A DNA stretch of 12,656 nt from CAKOSP01 sp964404455 (GTDB lineage: Bacteria; Bacillota_I; Bacilli_A; RF39; UBA660), in contig CAYOJY010000024.1 of assembly GCA_964404455.1 (NCBI GenBank), positions 1 through 12,656 on the forward strand. Direction: 5' to 3'. This document shows positions 1 to 6,196 of this stretch, piece by piece. The translations under genes and the position numbers were made by a program. Each line of letters starts with the position of its first letter. Positions within the stretch are counted from its first letter, which is position 1. The notes below the pieces were generated by a model. It worked only from the letters and a program-made list of their open reading frames with translations. It ran no database searches and was not told the origin of the DNA.

Positions 1-86
1 GTCGTCAATCTGAATATATGCGCCGATGCCCTGCCTCGGCGCAGTCGAAAAATTATAATTTAGGGAAAGAAGGTTGGAAAACCCTT
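1..86 (+). other. 3' part of an unidentified structured transcript
   Basis: This stretch is much richer in GC than the rest of the window. It contains a perfect 8-bp hairpin, TGCGCCGA (19-26) with TCGGCGCA (36-43), around a 9-nt loop. A second hairpin follows at 68-88, AGAAGGTT against AACCCTTCT with one bulged C. Directly after it comes a rho-independent terminator. No open frame of useful length is evident. In so AT-rich a genome, paired GC-rich arms followed by a terminator suggest the end of a non-coding RNA or a structured leader whose 5' part lies outside the window. I could not match it to tmRNA, RNase P, SRP RNA, 6S RNA or a T-box from memory, so the identity is left open. Confidence 0.35.
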
Positions 87-119
87 CTCTTCAACCATTT
101 GTTGGTTGAGGAGTTTTTT
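87..119 (+). terminator. Rho-independent terminator of the upstream transcript
   Basis: CTCTTCAACC (87-96) pairs with GGTTGAGGAG (104-113) as a 10-bp stem with one G-U pair and a 7-nt loop, followed by six T (114-119). It ends the transcript entering from the left and separates it from the DUF1846 gene, whose own promoter follows at 142-170. GGTTG at 72-76 could also pair with CAACC at 92-96, so an alternative fold competing with the terminator is possible. Confidence 0.75.
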
Positions 120-141
120 GCTAAATTTTGTTATAAAATTT

Positions 142-170
142 TTGCTTATTTTTTTTTATTATGATATGAT
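142..170 (+). promoter_or_regulatory. Sigma-A-type promoter for the DUF1846 gene
   Basis: A -35 box TTGCTT (142-147), a 17-bp spacer and a -10 box TATGAT (165-170) lie 25 bp before the chosen ATG at 196. The spacing is ideal and each box is close to consensus. The site sits after the terminator at 87-119, which supports independent transcription of the gene. Confidence 0.55.
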
Positions 171-195
171 TTATATAGAAGTAGTGGTGGAGAAA

Positions 196-1653
196 ATGAA
201 AGCATTTGATAATAAAAAATATATTAAAATACAAAGTCAGGAGATAAAAAAAAGATTTAATTATTTTGATAAATTATATTTAGAGGTAGGGGGAAAACTT
301 TTTAATGATACTCATGCTTCTCGAGTTCTTCCGGGCTTTGAACCTGATTCAAAAATCAAAATGTTTTTAGAATTAAAAAAAGATTTAGAAATAATTTTTT
401 GTATTAAGGCTGAAGATATTGAAAAAAAACGTTTTCGTTCGGAATATCAGATTACATATGATACCGAAATTCTTAATTTAATTAACATTGCCAATGAAAT
501 GGGATTTTTAGTTAATTCAGTTGTTATAACTTTATATAATAATGAAGTAAGTGTTGATAAGTTTTGTAAGAAATTAGAACATCATAATATAAAAACATAC
601 ATTCATACTTATACAAAAGGATATCCCAGTGATATGGAAACGATTGTTTCTAGTGAGGGTTATGGTGCGAATCCTTATATACCGACCACTAAAAAATTAG
701 TTTTAATTAATGCTCCTGGACCTAGTAGTGGGAAGTTGGCAACTTGTTTAAGTCAATTATATCATGAGCATCTACATGGCGTTAATGCGGGGTATGCTAA
801 ATTTGAAACCTTTCCGGTTTGGAATTTACCATTAAAGCATCCTATTAATTTGGCATATGAAGCAGCAACGGTTAATTTAAAAGATATTAATTTAATTGAT
901 CCCTATCATCTTGAGGCTTATGGCATCTCAGCAGTTAATTATAATCGAGATATTGAGACTTTTCCGATTTTAAAAACAATTCTTCATAAAATTACTAATC
1001 AGGATGTGTATAAATCCCCAACTGATATGGGCGTTAATATGATTGCAGAGTGTATTAAAAATCATGATAAAGTAAGCGAAGCTGCTAAAATTGAAATAAT
1101 TAGAAGATATTATACGGAAAAATGTGATTATAAATCTAGTCTATCAGATATTGATCATTCTCAAAAAATAAAATTATTAATAAATGAACTTAATCTTAAT
1201 GAAGAAAGTTTAAGGGTAATAAAACCTGCTCTTGAAAAATCACAAAAAAGTGGACAACATGCTATAGCAATCGAATTACCTAATAAAAAAATCGTGACAG
1301 GCAGAAAAACTGAATTATTAAGTCCTGCTAGCAGCATGATTTTAAATGCCATTAAAGTTTTAAGTAATATACCTGATGATGTATATTTATTAAGTCCGGT
1401 TATTTTAGAGCCTATTCTGGCTTTAAGAAAAGATCGAAAAGAATTATCTTTAGAAGAAGTTTTAATTGCACTTAGTATTTGTTCGGCCACTAATCCGATT
1501 ATTGAAACATCTTTAAATAATTTAAAAAAATTATCAGGTTGTAACGCTCATGCTTCTTTTATAATTCAAAATGGAGACTTAAAATCATTGAAATCTTTAA
1601 ACATAAATTTGACATGTGAACCAGAATTTTACAGTAATGAAGTAATTTTATAA
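196..1653 (+). CDS. DUF1846 (UPF0371) family protein
   Basis: This 485-residue protein has the highly conserved signature of the DUF1846/UPF0371 family, which is usually about 500 residues and cytosolic. The segments I recognise are KLYLEVGGKLF near residues 26-36, HASRVLPGFEPDSKIKM near 40-56, a P-loop-like APGPSSGKLATCLSQLYHE near 173-191, and AKFETFPVWNLPLKHPINLAYEAAT near 201-225. The biochemical function of the family is not established to my knowledge, so none is assigned. The ATG at 196 is chosen because GGTGGAG (187-193) precedes it and homologues begin near this point. The longer in-frame reading from a TTG at 106 starts inside the upstream terminator and adds a hydrophobic, low-complexity extension. 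The gene stands alone between its own promoter and a weak terminator, just ahead of the t6A operon. Confidence 0.92.
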   Translation: MKAFDNKKYIKIQSQEIKKRFNYFDKLYLEVGGKLFNDTHASRVLPGFEPDSKIKMFLELKKDLEIIFCIKAEDIEKKRFRSEYQITYDTEILNLINIANEMGFLVNSVVITLYNNEVSVDKFCKKLEHHNIKTYIHTYTKGYPSDMETIVSSEGYGANPYIPTTKKLVLINAPGPSSGKLATCLSQLYHEHLHGVNAGYAKFETFPVWNLPLKHPINLAYEAATVNLKDINLIDPYHLEAYGISAVNYNRDIETFPILKTILHKITNQDVYKSPTDMGVNMIAECIKNHDKVSEAAKIEIIRRYYTEKCDYKSSLSDIDHSQKIKLLINELNLNEESLRVIKPALEKSQKSGQHAIAIELPNKKIVTGRKTELLSPASSMILNAIKVLSNIPDDVYLLSPVILEPILALRKDRKELSLEEVLIALSICSATNPIIETSLNNLKKLSGCNAHASFIIQNGDLKSLKSLNINLTCEPEFYSNEVIL

Positions 1654-1676
1654 TTATATAGTTTACTTCTTTTTTT
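1639..1676 (+). terminator. Weak terminator after the DUF1846 gene
   Basis: GAAGTAA (1639-1645) pairs with TTACTTC (1663-1669), followed by seven T (1670-1676). The stem is AT-rich and the loop contains the stop codon, so termination may be inefficient. Its descending arm is also the -35 box of the next promoter. Confidence 0.45.
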
Positions 1677-1690
1677 ATTTCCATTATAAT
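1662..1690 (+). promoter_or_regulatory. Promoter of the tsaE-tsaB-rimI-tsaD operon
   Basis: TTTACT (1662-1667), a 17-bp spacer and a perfect TATAAT (1685-1690) lie just before tsaE. The predicted transcription start is near 1697, giving a 5' leader of only about 13 nt that is almost entirely the ribosome binding site AGGTGAT (1697-1703). The -35 box overlaps the 3' arm of the preceding terminator. Confidence 0.6.
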
Positions 1691-1709
1691 CATTATAGGT
1701 GATTTAAGA

Positions 1710-2159
1710 ATGGATTATAAATATATATCAAAAAGTGTTGAAGACACTTTAACAATAGCGGAAAATATTGAAAGTGAGAAATTTCCTAACATGATAATTT
1801 GTTTGAATGGAGAACTTGGAAGTGGTAAAACTATTTTTACTAAAGGTTTTGCACGGGCTCTTGGAATAGCTGACTCTATTACCAGTCCGACTTTTACTAT
1901 TGTTAAAGAATATGATGCGGCAGAATTGTCTCTATATCACATGGATGTATATCGATTAGATAAAAAATGTAATGTGGGTATTAAGGATTATTTTAATAAG
2001 GGCGGAGTAACTATTATTGAGTGGGCAGATATTATTAATGATGAATTACCCGAAGAAAGATTGGAAATTATTTTTAAAATAATCGATGAAGACACAAGAG
2101 CTTTAATTTTTAAACCATACGGTAAAGTTTATGAGGATATTTGCTCTGCGGTGCTATAA
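1710..2159 (+). CDS. tsaE: tRNA t6A37 biosynthesis ATPase TsaE
   Basis: TsaE is the P-loop ATPase that works with TsaB and TsaD to add the threonylcarbamoyl group to A37 of ANN-decoding tRNAs in the cytosol. The 149-residue length is normal. Visible motifs are Walker A GELGSGKT at residues 34-41, the family segment SPTFTIVKEY at 59-68, HMDVYRL at 77-83 and the Walker B-like IIEWAD at 102-107. The ATG is preceded by AGGTGAT with a 6-nt gap. The TAA stop overlaps the ATG of tsaB by one base, so translation is probably coupled. It is the first gene of a compact four-gene operon with its own promoter. The call is secure. Confidence 0.96.
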   Translation: MDYKYISKSVEDTLTIAENIESEKFPNMIICLNGELGSGKTIFTKGFARALGIADSITSPTFTIVKEYDAAELSLYHMDVYRLDKKCNVGIKDYFNKGGVTIIEWADIINDELPEERLEIIFKIIDEDTRALIFKPYGKVYEDICSAVL

Positions 2160-2710
2160 TGAAAATTTTATATATTAATACTTGTTCTTCTGATGTAATT
2201 ATTAAATTATTTAAAAAAAATAAAATTATTAAAGAAGAATGCATTAGTGGTCAAAAAAATAATAGTCAGTTTATTATGCCGGCTATAAAAAAAGTTTTGG
2301 ATAAAAAAATGCCCGATTCTATCATTGTTGTAAATGGACCGGGATCTTTTACTGGAGTAAGACTTGGGGTAACAATTGCCAAAACTTTTGCTTATTTATT
2401 AAATATTCCTATTAGATCTATAACTACATTAGAGGAAATGGCTGTATCTTTAAATAGTAATGAAAAAGTAGTGGCCTATAAAGAAAATAATGGTTATTAT
2501 GTGGGAATATTTGATAAGGAAAATTTTTTAATTGGTCAATATATTTATTTGAATAATCTTGATTTTGAGCAATTTAGTCAAAAATATGAGGTAAAAACAA
2601 ATGTTATTATTAATTATGCTAAAGTAGTAAGTTATATTTTAGAAAAAGAGACTTTAAATCCCCACTCAATTAATCCTCTTTATGTAAAATTAATAGAGGT
2701 TGAAAAGTGA
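2159..2710 (+). CDS. tsaB: tRNA t6A biosynthesis protein TsaB
   Basis: TsaB is the non-catalytic ASKHA-fold partner of TsaD in the TsaBDE complex. The N-terminus reads ILYINTCSSD, and the diagnostic GPGSFTGVRLG lies at residues 60-70, followed by a TIAKTFAYLLNIP helix. The C-terminus NPLYVK resembles the usual PLYLR ending. At 183 residues it is shorter than the roughly 220-240 typical of the family, with the loss in the middle and C-terminal half. The start at 2159 overlaps the tsaE stop by one base (TAATG). An earlier in-frame TTG at 2141 would add six unlikely residues and lies within tsaE. The gene ends in TGA inside a GTGA overlap with the next gene. Confidence 0.94.
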   Translation: MKILYINTCSSDVIIKLFKKNKIIKEECISGQKNNSQFIMPAIKKVLDKKMPDSIIVVNGPGSFTGVRLGVTIAKTFAYLLNIPIRSITTLEEMAVSLNSNEKVVAYKENNGYYVGIFDKENFLIGQYIYLNNLDFEQFSQKYEVKTNVIINYAKVVSYILEKETLNPHSINPLYVKLIEVEK

Positions 2711-3126
2711 TTCGAAAAGCTATGCTAGGCGATATTAAAAACATTAATAAATTAGGTATTTTAATTCATCCTGATTTTGAAAATTTATTTAATATTAGGG
2801 AAGAATTACAGGATGAAAACAAATTAATTTTAGTTAATATTAATAACAATGAATTAAAGGGTTTTTTACAAGTAATTACTTTAAAAAATGAAATTGATAT
2901 AATAAACATTGTTGTAGATATTAATTATCGTCAAAAAGGTGCTGCAAAGGAATTAATGAATTATTTATTTAGAATGCATAGGGAATTAAATGTTAAATAT
3001 TTTTTAGAAGTGGCTTTTTCTAATCAAACTGCTATTAGCTTATATTATAAATTAGGTTTTATTAAAATTGGTACAAGAAAAAAATATTATCAAGAAAAAG
3101 ATGCTTGGAGAATGATGAAGGAGTAA
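2707..3126 (+). CDS. rimI: RimI-like GNAT N-acetyltransferase
   Basis: This 139-residue GNAT-fold enzyme is expected to transfer acetyl from acetyl-CoA to a protein N-terminus; RimI classically modifies ribosomal protein S18. The acetyl-CoA binding loop is visible as YRQKGAAKEL at residues 74-83. It is followed by FLEVAFSNQTAISLYYKLGF near 99-118, which has the family's LEV..SN.A..LY..LGF pattern with Glu101, and then RKKYY near 124-128. The start is GTG, in a four-base GTGA overlap with the tsaB stop, indicating coupled translation. The position between tsaB and tsaD is the usual Firmicutes arrangement and supports the RimI name over a generic GNAT. The true substrate cannot be read from the sequence. 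Confidence 0.88.
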   Translation: MIRKAMLGDIKNINKLGILIHPDFENLFNIREELQDENKLILVNINNNELKGFLQVITLKNEIDIINIVVDINYRQKGAAKELMNYLFRMHRELNVKYFLEVAFSNQTAISLYYKLGFIKIGTRKKYYQEKDAWRMMKE

Positions 3127-3127
3127 A

Positions 3128-4132
3128 ATGAAAGATATATATATATTAGCCGTTGAAACAACTTGTGATGAAACAAGTATTGCAATAGTGAAAAATGGAA
3201 AAGAAATTGTTGCGGATACAATATTAACTCAGATGGATAAGCATGCTGAGTTTGGGGGAGTAATTCCAGAAATTGCTTCTCGGATGCATACTGAAAATAT
3301 TACAATGGTATTAGATCAAACTTTAAAATTAGCTAATATTAATCTAGAAAAAATTGATGCAATTGCGGTATCATATGCTCCCGGTTTAATGGGATCGTTA
3401 TTAGTGGGAATTGAATTTGCTAAAACAATAGCTTTTATTTTAGATAAGCCATTAATTAAGGTTAATCATTTAATTGGTCATATTTATGCTTCAAAAATAG
3501 AATATGACTTTGAATTTCCCCTTCTGGCTGTAGTTGTCAGCGGTGGGCATACTGAGATGGTTTTAATGACTGATGATTATGAATTTGAAATGTTAGGAGC
3601 TACTTTAGATGATGCGATAGGGGAAGCTTATGATAAAGTTGCAAGAGTTTTAGGGATACCTTATCCTGGAGGCCCTGGAATAGAAAAAGTGGCTTTAGAA
3701 GGTGAATTAACCTACAAATTACCCACAACTTTTTTAAAGGATGGATATGATTTTAGTTATAGTGGTTTAAAAAGTAGTGTTATTAATTTAGTTAATACTG
3801 AAAAGATGAAAGGTAATGAAATTAGAAAAAATGATTTAGCTTATAGTTTTCAGGTAGTGGCAGTAGACCAAATTATTCGAAAAATAGACATGGCTATGAA
3901 AAATATAGATGTAAAAAATGTTGTTTTAGCTGGAGGAGTTTCGGCCAATAATTATTTAAGAAATGAAGTTCAAAAAATTACAGATAAAAATAATGGTAAT
4001 TTATATGTTCCCAGTATGAAGTATTGTACTGATAATGCCGCTATGATTGGCGTTGCGGCTTATCCTTTATATTTAAAAAAAGAATTTACTACTTTAGCTT
4101 TAAATGGAGTGAGCCATACAAATATTTGTTAA
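3128..4132 (+). CDS. tsaD: tRNA N6-threonylcarbamoyladenosine transferase TsaD
   Basis: TsaD is the catalytic ASKHA protein that transfers threonylcarbamoyl from threonylcarbamoyl-AMP to A37 of tRNA, using a bound metal and working with TsaB and TsaE. The 334-residue length is standard. Motifs in order are AVETTCDETSIA at residues 8-19, metal ligands His114 and His118 in VNHLIGHIYA, VSGGHTE at 137-143, GATLDDAIGEAYDKVAR at 157-173, the GPGIE loop near 182-186, FSYSGLKS at 209-216, GGVSANNYLR at 269-278 and the metal-binding TDNAAMIG at 301-308 with Asp302. AAGGAG (3118-3123) lies a few bases before the ATG, which is one base past the rimI stop. A strong terminator follows the gene and closes the operon. 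Confidence 0.97.
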   Translation: MKDIYILAVETTCDETSIAIVKNGKEIVADTILTQMDKHAEFGGVIPEIASRMHTENITMVLDQTLKLANINLEKIDAIAVSYAPGLMGSLLVGIEFAKTIAFILDKPLIKVNHLIGHIYASKIEYDFEFPLLAVVVSGGHTEMVLMTDDYEFEMLGATLDDAIGEAYDKVARVLGIPYPGGPGIEKVALEGELTYKLPTTFLKDGYDFSYSGLKSSVINLVNTEKMKGNEIRKNDLAYSFQVVAVDQIIRKIDMAMKNIDVKNVVLAGGVSANNYLRNEVQKITDKNNGNLYVPSMKYCTDNAAMIGVAAYPLYLKKEFTTLALNGVSHTNIC

Positions 4133-4136
4133 TAAT

Positions 4137-4177
4137 AAAACCAGCGAAACTGTTATTTAATGACTTTGCTGGTTTTT
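4137..4177 (+). terminator. Terminator of the t6A operon, possibly bidirectional
   Basis: AAAACCAGC (4137-4145) pairs with GCTGGTTTT (4168-4176), and a G-bulged AAA/TTT extension lengthens the stem. A run of T ends at 4177. The complementary arm gives a short T-rich tract on the minus strand, so the same hairpin could stop transcription of the minus-strand block coming from the right. Confidence 0.75.
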
Positions 4178-4520
4178 GTTCATTAAGTTACTTTCTATAA
4201 TTAATTTTCTGTTTTCATAATAATATGAATTTTCAATTCCTTTAAAAATTGTTTCTAGAGTCAAATCACTAGTTAGATTATTAATTATCAGAGTTTTAAA
4301 ACTTATTTCATAACAAGTGATTGACTATTGTAGAGAGTTAAGTCCATTGGGTGAATGCTAAACTTTGTATCCTTTGCTAAAGTTAATTTTGTATTGTTTT
4401 CTGTCCGTCTATTGTATTCAGATATTTCTAATTGAATAGCATTATCCAACTGAAACTATAGCTCTGTCAACACCATGCGTTTTTCTGTTCTCGTTGCATA
4501 AAAAAAGGCATAGTTTGGTG
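4157..4520 (-). pseudogene. Decayed coding remnant, family not recognised
   Basis: No intact gene covers this stretch, but the minus strand shows coding-like sequence interrupted by lesions. Read from the right it begins around APNYAFFYATRTEKRMVLTEL, meets an in-frame TAG, and continues as FQLDNAIQLEISEYNRRTENN and onward to FSIHPMDLTLYNSQ. It must then change frame to continue as YEISFKTLIINNL and LETIFKGIENSYYYENRKL, ending at a TAA at 4157-4159. The amino-acid composition is coding-like throughout, and one stop plus one frameshift would be enough to break a gene of about 120 residues. It is the last element of the minus-strand block and runs into the t6A-operon terminator. I cannot assign a family. 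Confidence 0.4.
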
Positions 4521-4529
4521 CTATATCTT

Positions 4530-4760
4530 TTAATTATTGCTTATATCAGCAAATAGAGGAAATATTTTTTCTTCAAAAAAATCACCATCTATTGCTTTTA
4601 CTTCAATGCTACTATTTTCTTCCAATATTTCGACAAATGACGAATCTGAATCATCATTGTCATTAGTTAATAAAGCAAATACTCTATTATCTGTTTCAAT
4701 AGTTTCGATAACAAGATAATTATTACCATCAATGGTCAATACTTTATTTTCATATTTCAT
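4530..4760 (-). CDS. Small acidic DUF1292-like protein
   Basis: This 76-residue acidic protein has the pattern LTIDGNNYLVIETIETDNRVFALLTNDND, followed by SSFVEILEENSSIEVKAIDGD and a C-terminal FPLFADI. It resembles the small DUF1292-type proteins of Firmicutes, which have a strand-rich N-terminal half of the form 'dg.eY.vl.ti...g..Y.l.'. That assignment is from pattern memory and moderate at best, and no function is known. The ATG overlaps the TAA of the gene before it by one base, and AGAGGTT (4768-4774 on the minus strand) supplies a ribosome binding site, so the two are probably co-translated. There is no signal peptide or membrane segment. Confidence 0.65.
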   Translation of the reverse strand: MKYENKVLTIDGNNYLVIETIETDNRVFALLTNDNDDSDSSFVEILEENSSIEVKAIDGDFFEEKIFPLFADISNN

Positions 4761-4957
4761 TATAATAACCTCTTTATTTCTTCATTTATTTCTGAAATTT
4801 CTGGTCTATTACTAAAATCCATTCCTCCAATAGGGGTTTTATTTACAGCCAGTCCTATTTTTTTTAAATATTTATAACCTATCTTTGCTTCTACCATAGG
4901 AATTAAATCCAACCGAACTGCTTCTTTAATAGCATACAAGATACCTGGCGCGCTCAT
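4760..4957 (-). CDS. Downstream half of a frameshifted gene, or a separate small protein
   Basis: Read from the ATG at 4957 this is a 65-residue protein beginning MSAPGILYAIKEAVRLDLIP and ending EISEINEEIKRLL. TAGGTGG lies 4-5 bases before the ATG, so independent initiation is possible, restarting just past the TAG stop of the gene before it. Open reading extends upstream in this frame through GILGG, and that hydrophobic stretch reads smoothly as a continuation of the upstream protein's membrane region. I therefore favour one ancestral gene of about 245 residues split by a single-base indel near 4970-4985. No -1 slippery heptamer is visible at the junction, which argues against programmed frameshifting. 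The family is not recognised. Confidence 0.5.
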   Translation of the reverse strand: MSAPGILYAIKEAVRLDLIPMVEAKIGYKYLKKIGLAVNKTPIGGMDFSNRPEISEINEEIKRLL

Positions 4958-4965
4958 TATACCAC

Positions 4966-5499
4966 CTAATATTCCACTCTTAATCCTGCTGCAATTAACT
5001 CTTCGTCTGGTTCTGCAAATGTTCCAGATGATACTCCAACTAATCCAGCAGCAATAAAACAAACACCTGTTAGCATACCAGAAATTCTAAGTACGTTAAA
5101 AGCCGTACTTTGTCTTAAATCAACACCTAAATTAGCAATAAAATCGTATTTCATTTCTTTAAAAGTATTTAATATTCTTCCCTTTTTTTCAATTTGCCAA
5201 GGTGTCATAAATTTTATACCATAAACTTTTTTAGAAACAACAATTTTTAAGGCGTTTTCAAGTTGTGAATCCATATATTCATTTAATTTTTCTTCATATT
5301 CTACATCAGTCATATTTTTAAGGTCTTCTCTTTTTTTAATAAGCCCATTCTTATAATAATCTCTTAAATTTAACCCTTCAAGATATAGTTGAAAAGAATT
5401 ATCATCTGAATATCTTAAGAAATCATTGTTTTCTTTGTTTTCTTTGGTATTAGTAATTACTTTTTGTTTTATTTCTTCATTTAATTGAATTTTTTCCAT
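4966..5499 (-). CDS. Unrecognised protein with C-terminal membrane segment, probably truncated by a frameshift
   Basis: This 177-residue protein has a charged, helix-prone N-terminal region (residues 1-125, rich in Lys, Glu and Asn) and a hydrophobic stretch at about 133-157 (NVLRISGMLTGVCFIAAGLVG). It then continues FAEPDEELIAAGLR and stops abruptly at TAG. The following frame continues a plausible hydrophobic and amphipathic C-terminus, so the stop is probably caused by a frameshift. Initiation is well supported: AGGAGG (5505-5510, minus strand) lies 5 bases before the ATG, and a good promoter lies at 5526-5554. It is the first gene of the minus-strand block between tsaD and the tmRNA gene. 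I do not recognise the family. A bitopic membrane protein is the most that can be inferred. Confidence 0.6.
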   Translation of the reverse strand: MEKIQLNEEIKQKVITNTKENKENNDFLRYSDDNSFQLYLEGLNLRDYYKNGLIKKREDLKNMTDVEYEEKLNEYMDSQLENALKIVVSKKVYGIKFMTPWQIEKKGRILNTFKEMKYDFIANLGVDLRQSTAFNVLRISGMLTGVCFIAAGLVGVSSGTFAEPDEELIAAGLRVEY

Positions 5500-5525
5500 T
5501 ACATCCTCCTTTTAAATATAATTTA

Positions 5526-5554
5526 ATTATACACTAAATCCGCTATAATTTCAA
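5526..5554 (-). promoter_or_regulatory. Strong promoter of the minus-strand accessory block
   Basis: On the minus strand, TTGAAA (5549-5554), a 17-bp spacer and a perfect TATAAT (5526-5531) precede the AGGAGG ribosome binding site by about 15 bp. This is among the best promoters in the window and shows that the block is, or recently was, expressed despite its apparent decay. Confidence 0.7.
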
Positions 5555-5668
5555 CGTATTTCATTTCAAGGGATAATCACTTTTATTATTAGTATTGTAA
5601 GAAAAAACAAAGAAAAAATACCGTTTATAGGCATTTAATCTAACTTTATTACTAAACAAATTTCTCCT

Positions 5669-5699
5669 AAAAATACAAAAAATTTTGTTTTATTTTTTT
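5669..5699 (-). terminator. AT-only hairpin behind the tmRNA gene, possible terminator
   Basis: Directly downstream of the tmRNA 3' end on the minus strand, AAAAATA and TATTTTT can pair around an inner CAAAA/TTTTG helix, and the last arm ends in five U. The stem has almost no GC pairs, so its strength as a terminator is doubtful. No better candidate lies between the tmRNA gene and the next promoter. Confidence 0.3.
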
Positions 5700-5700
5700 C

Positions 5701-6049
5701 TGGTGGAGCAGACGAGAGTTGAACTCGTGTCCAGTGTATCATAATACATAATATCTACAAGTTTAGTCTAATTTATATGTCCTTTTTAAAATGGCTTAGA
5801 GCGCACCTAATTAAAAGTAAGTTTAGTAAAATTCAAATATATTCCCTAAACATAAATATATTTATATCTTATATTCATTAACCTCTAAACTAACCTATAA
5901 GATAAATTAGGTAGAAGTGCTCCAACGCTATTAAGCGTATGAAGGAGCGAAACTATAATCAGCTTCGTTATTTATTTTCTTGTGCATTTTATAGTATGCC
6001 TACTACTTGCAATCATGCTTATAAATACATGTCGAAACCAAACTGCCCC
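5701..6049 (-). ncRNA. ssrA: Transfer-messenger RNA (tmRNA)
   Basis: tmRNA rescues stalled ribosomes together with SmpB and tags the unfinished protein. The 5' end on the minus strand is GGGGCAGTTTGGTTTCGACA, the family hallmark. Its GGGGCAG pairs with CTGCTCC at the 3' end, followed by A and an encoded CCA (5703-5701). The T-arm is ACGAG-TTCAACT-CTCGT, just before the acceptor strand. The length of 349 nt is normal for a one-piece tmRNA. The tag frame ends NNEADYSFAPSYA followed by tandem stops TAA TAG at 5933-5928. The upstream codons in that frame are AAG AAA ATA, giving a likely tag KKINNEADYSFAPSYA after the charged Ala. The resume codon is uncertain: a GCA that looks canonical is in a different frame and reaches a stop after five codons. 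A promoter lies immediately upstream. Confidence 0.96.
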
Positions 6050-6057
6050 GTGCATAC

Positions 6058-6086
6058 ATTTTATCATATTATATGAAAATAGTAAA
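6058..6086 (-). promoter_or_regulatory. Promoter of the tmRNA gene
   Basis: On the minus strand, TTTACT (6081-6086), a 17-bp spacer and an extended -10 TGATAAAAT (TAAAAT at 6058-6063) end 8 bp before the first G of the mature tmRNA at 6049. Transcription would start almost exactly at the mature 5' end. Confidence 0.65.
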
Positions 6087-6196
6087 ATAAATAAGCCATT
6101 AAATTATGTAACTTTTTGGAAAAAACAATCATTTTTAAAAATAGTGGACAAACATAATCGGCAGTTTCTAATTTTGAGAATAAATTAAATTGGAAG

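Noticed and set aside
106..195. N-terminal extension of the DUF1846 protein from a TTG at 106
   Set aside because: It begins inside the upstream terminator, has no ribosome binding site, precedes the likely promoter at 142-170, and encodes a hydrophobic low-complexity tail not expected in this cytosolic family.
1161..1490. 109-codon open frame on the minus strand
   Set aside because: It lies wholly within the secure DUF1846 gene and has no independent signals, so it is a shadow frame.
4537..4719. 60-codon open frame on the plus strand
   Set aside because: It is antisense to the DUF1292-like gene, which has the better start, ribosome binding site and composition.
5690..5720. Prophage attachment site at the tmRNA 3' end
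   Set aside because: The tmRNA 3' end is a known integration hotspot, but I found no second copy of its terminal sequence in the window and no integrase. The holin/endolysin pair lies on the 5' side, not the expected side.
5982..6188. 68-codon open frame on the plus strand
   Set aside because: It overlaps the 5' half of the tmRNA gene and its promoter and has no ribosome binding site.
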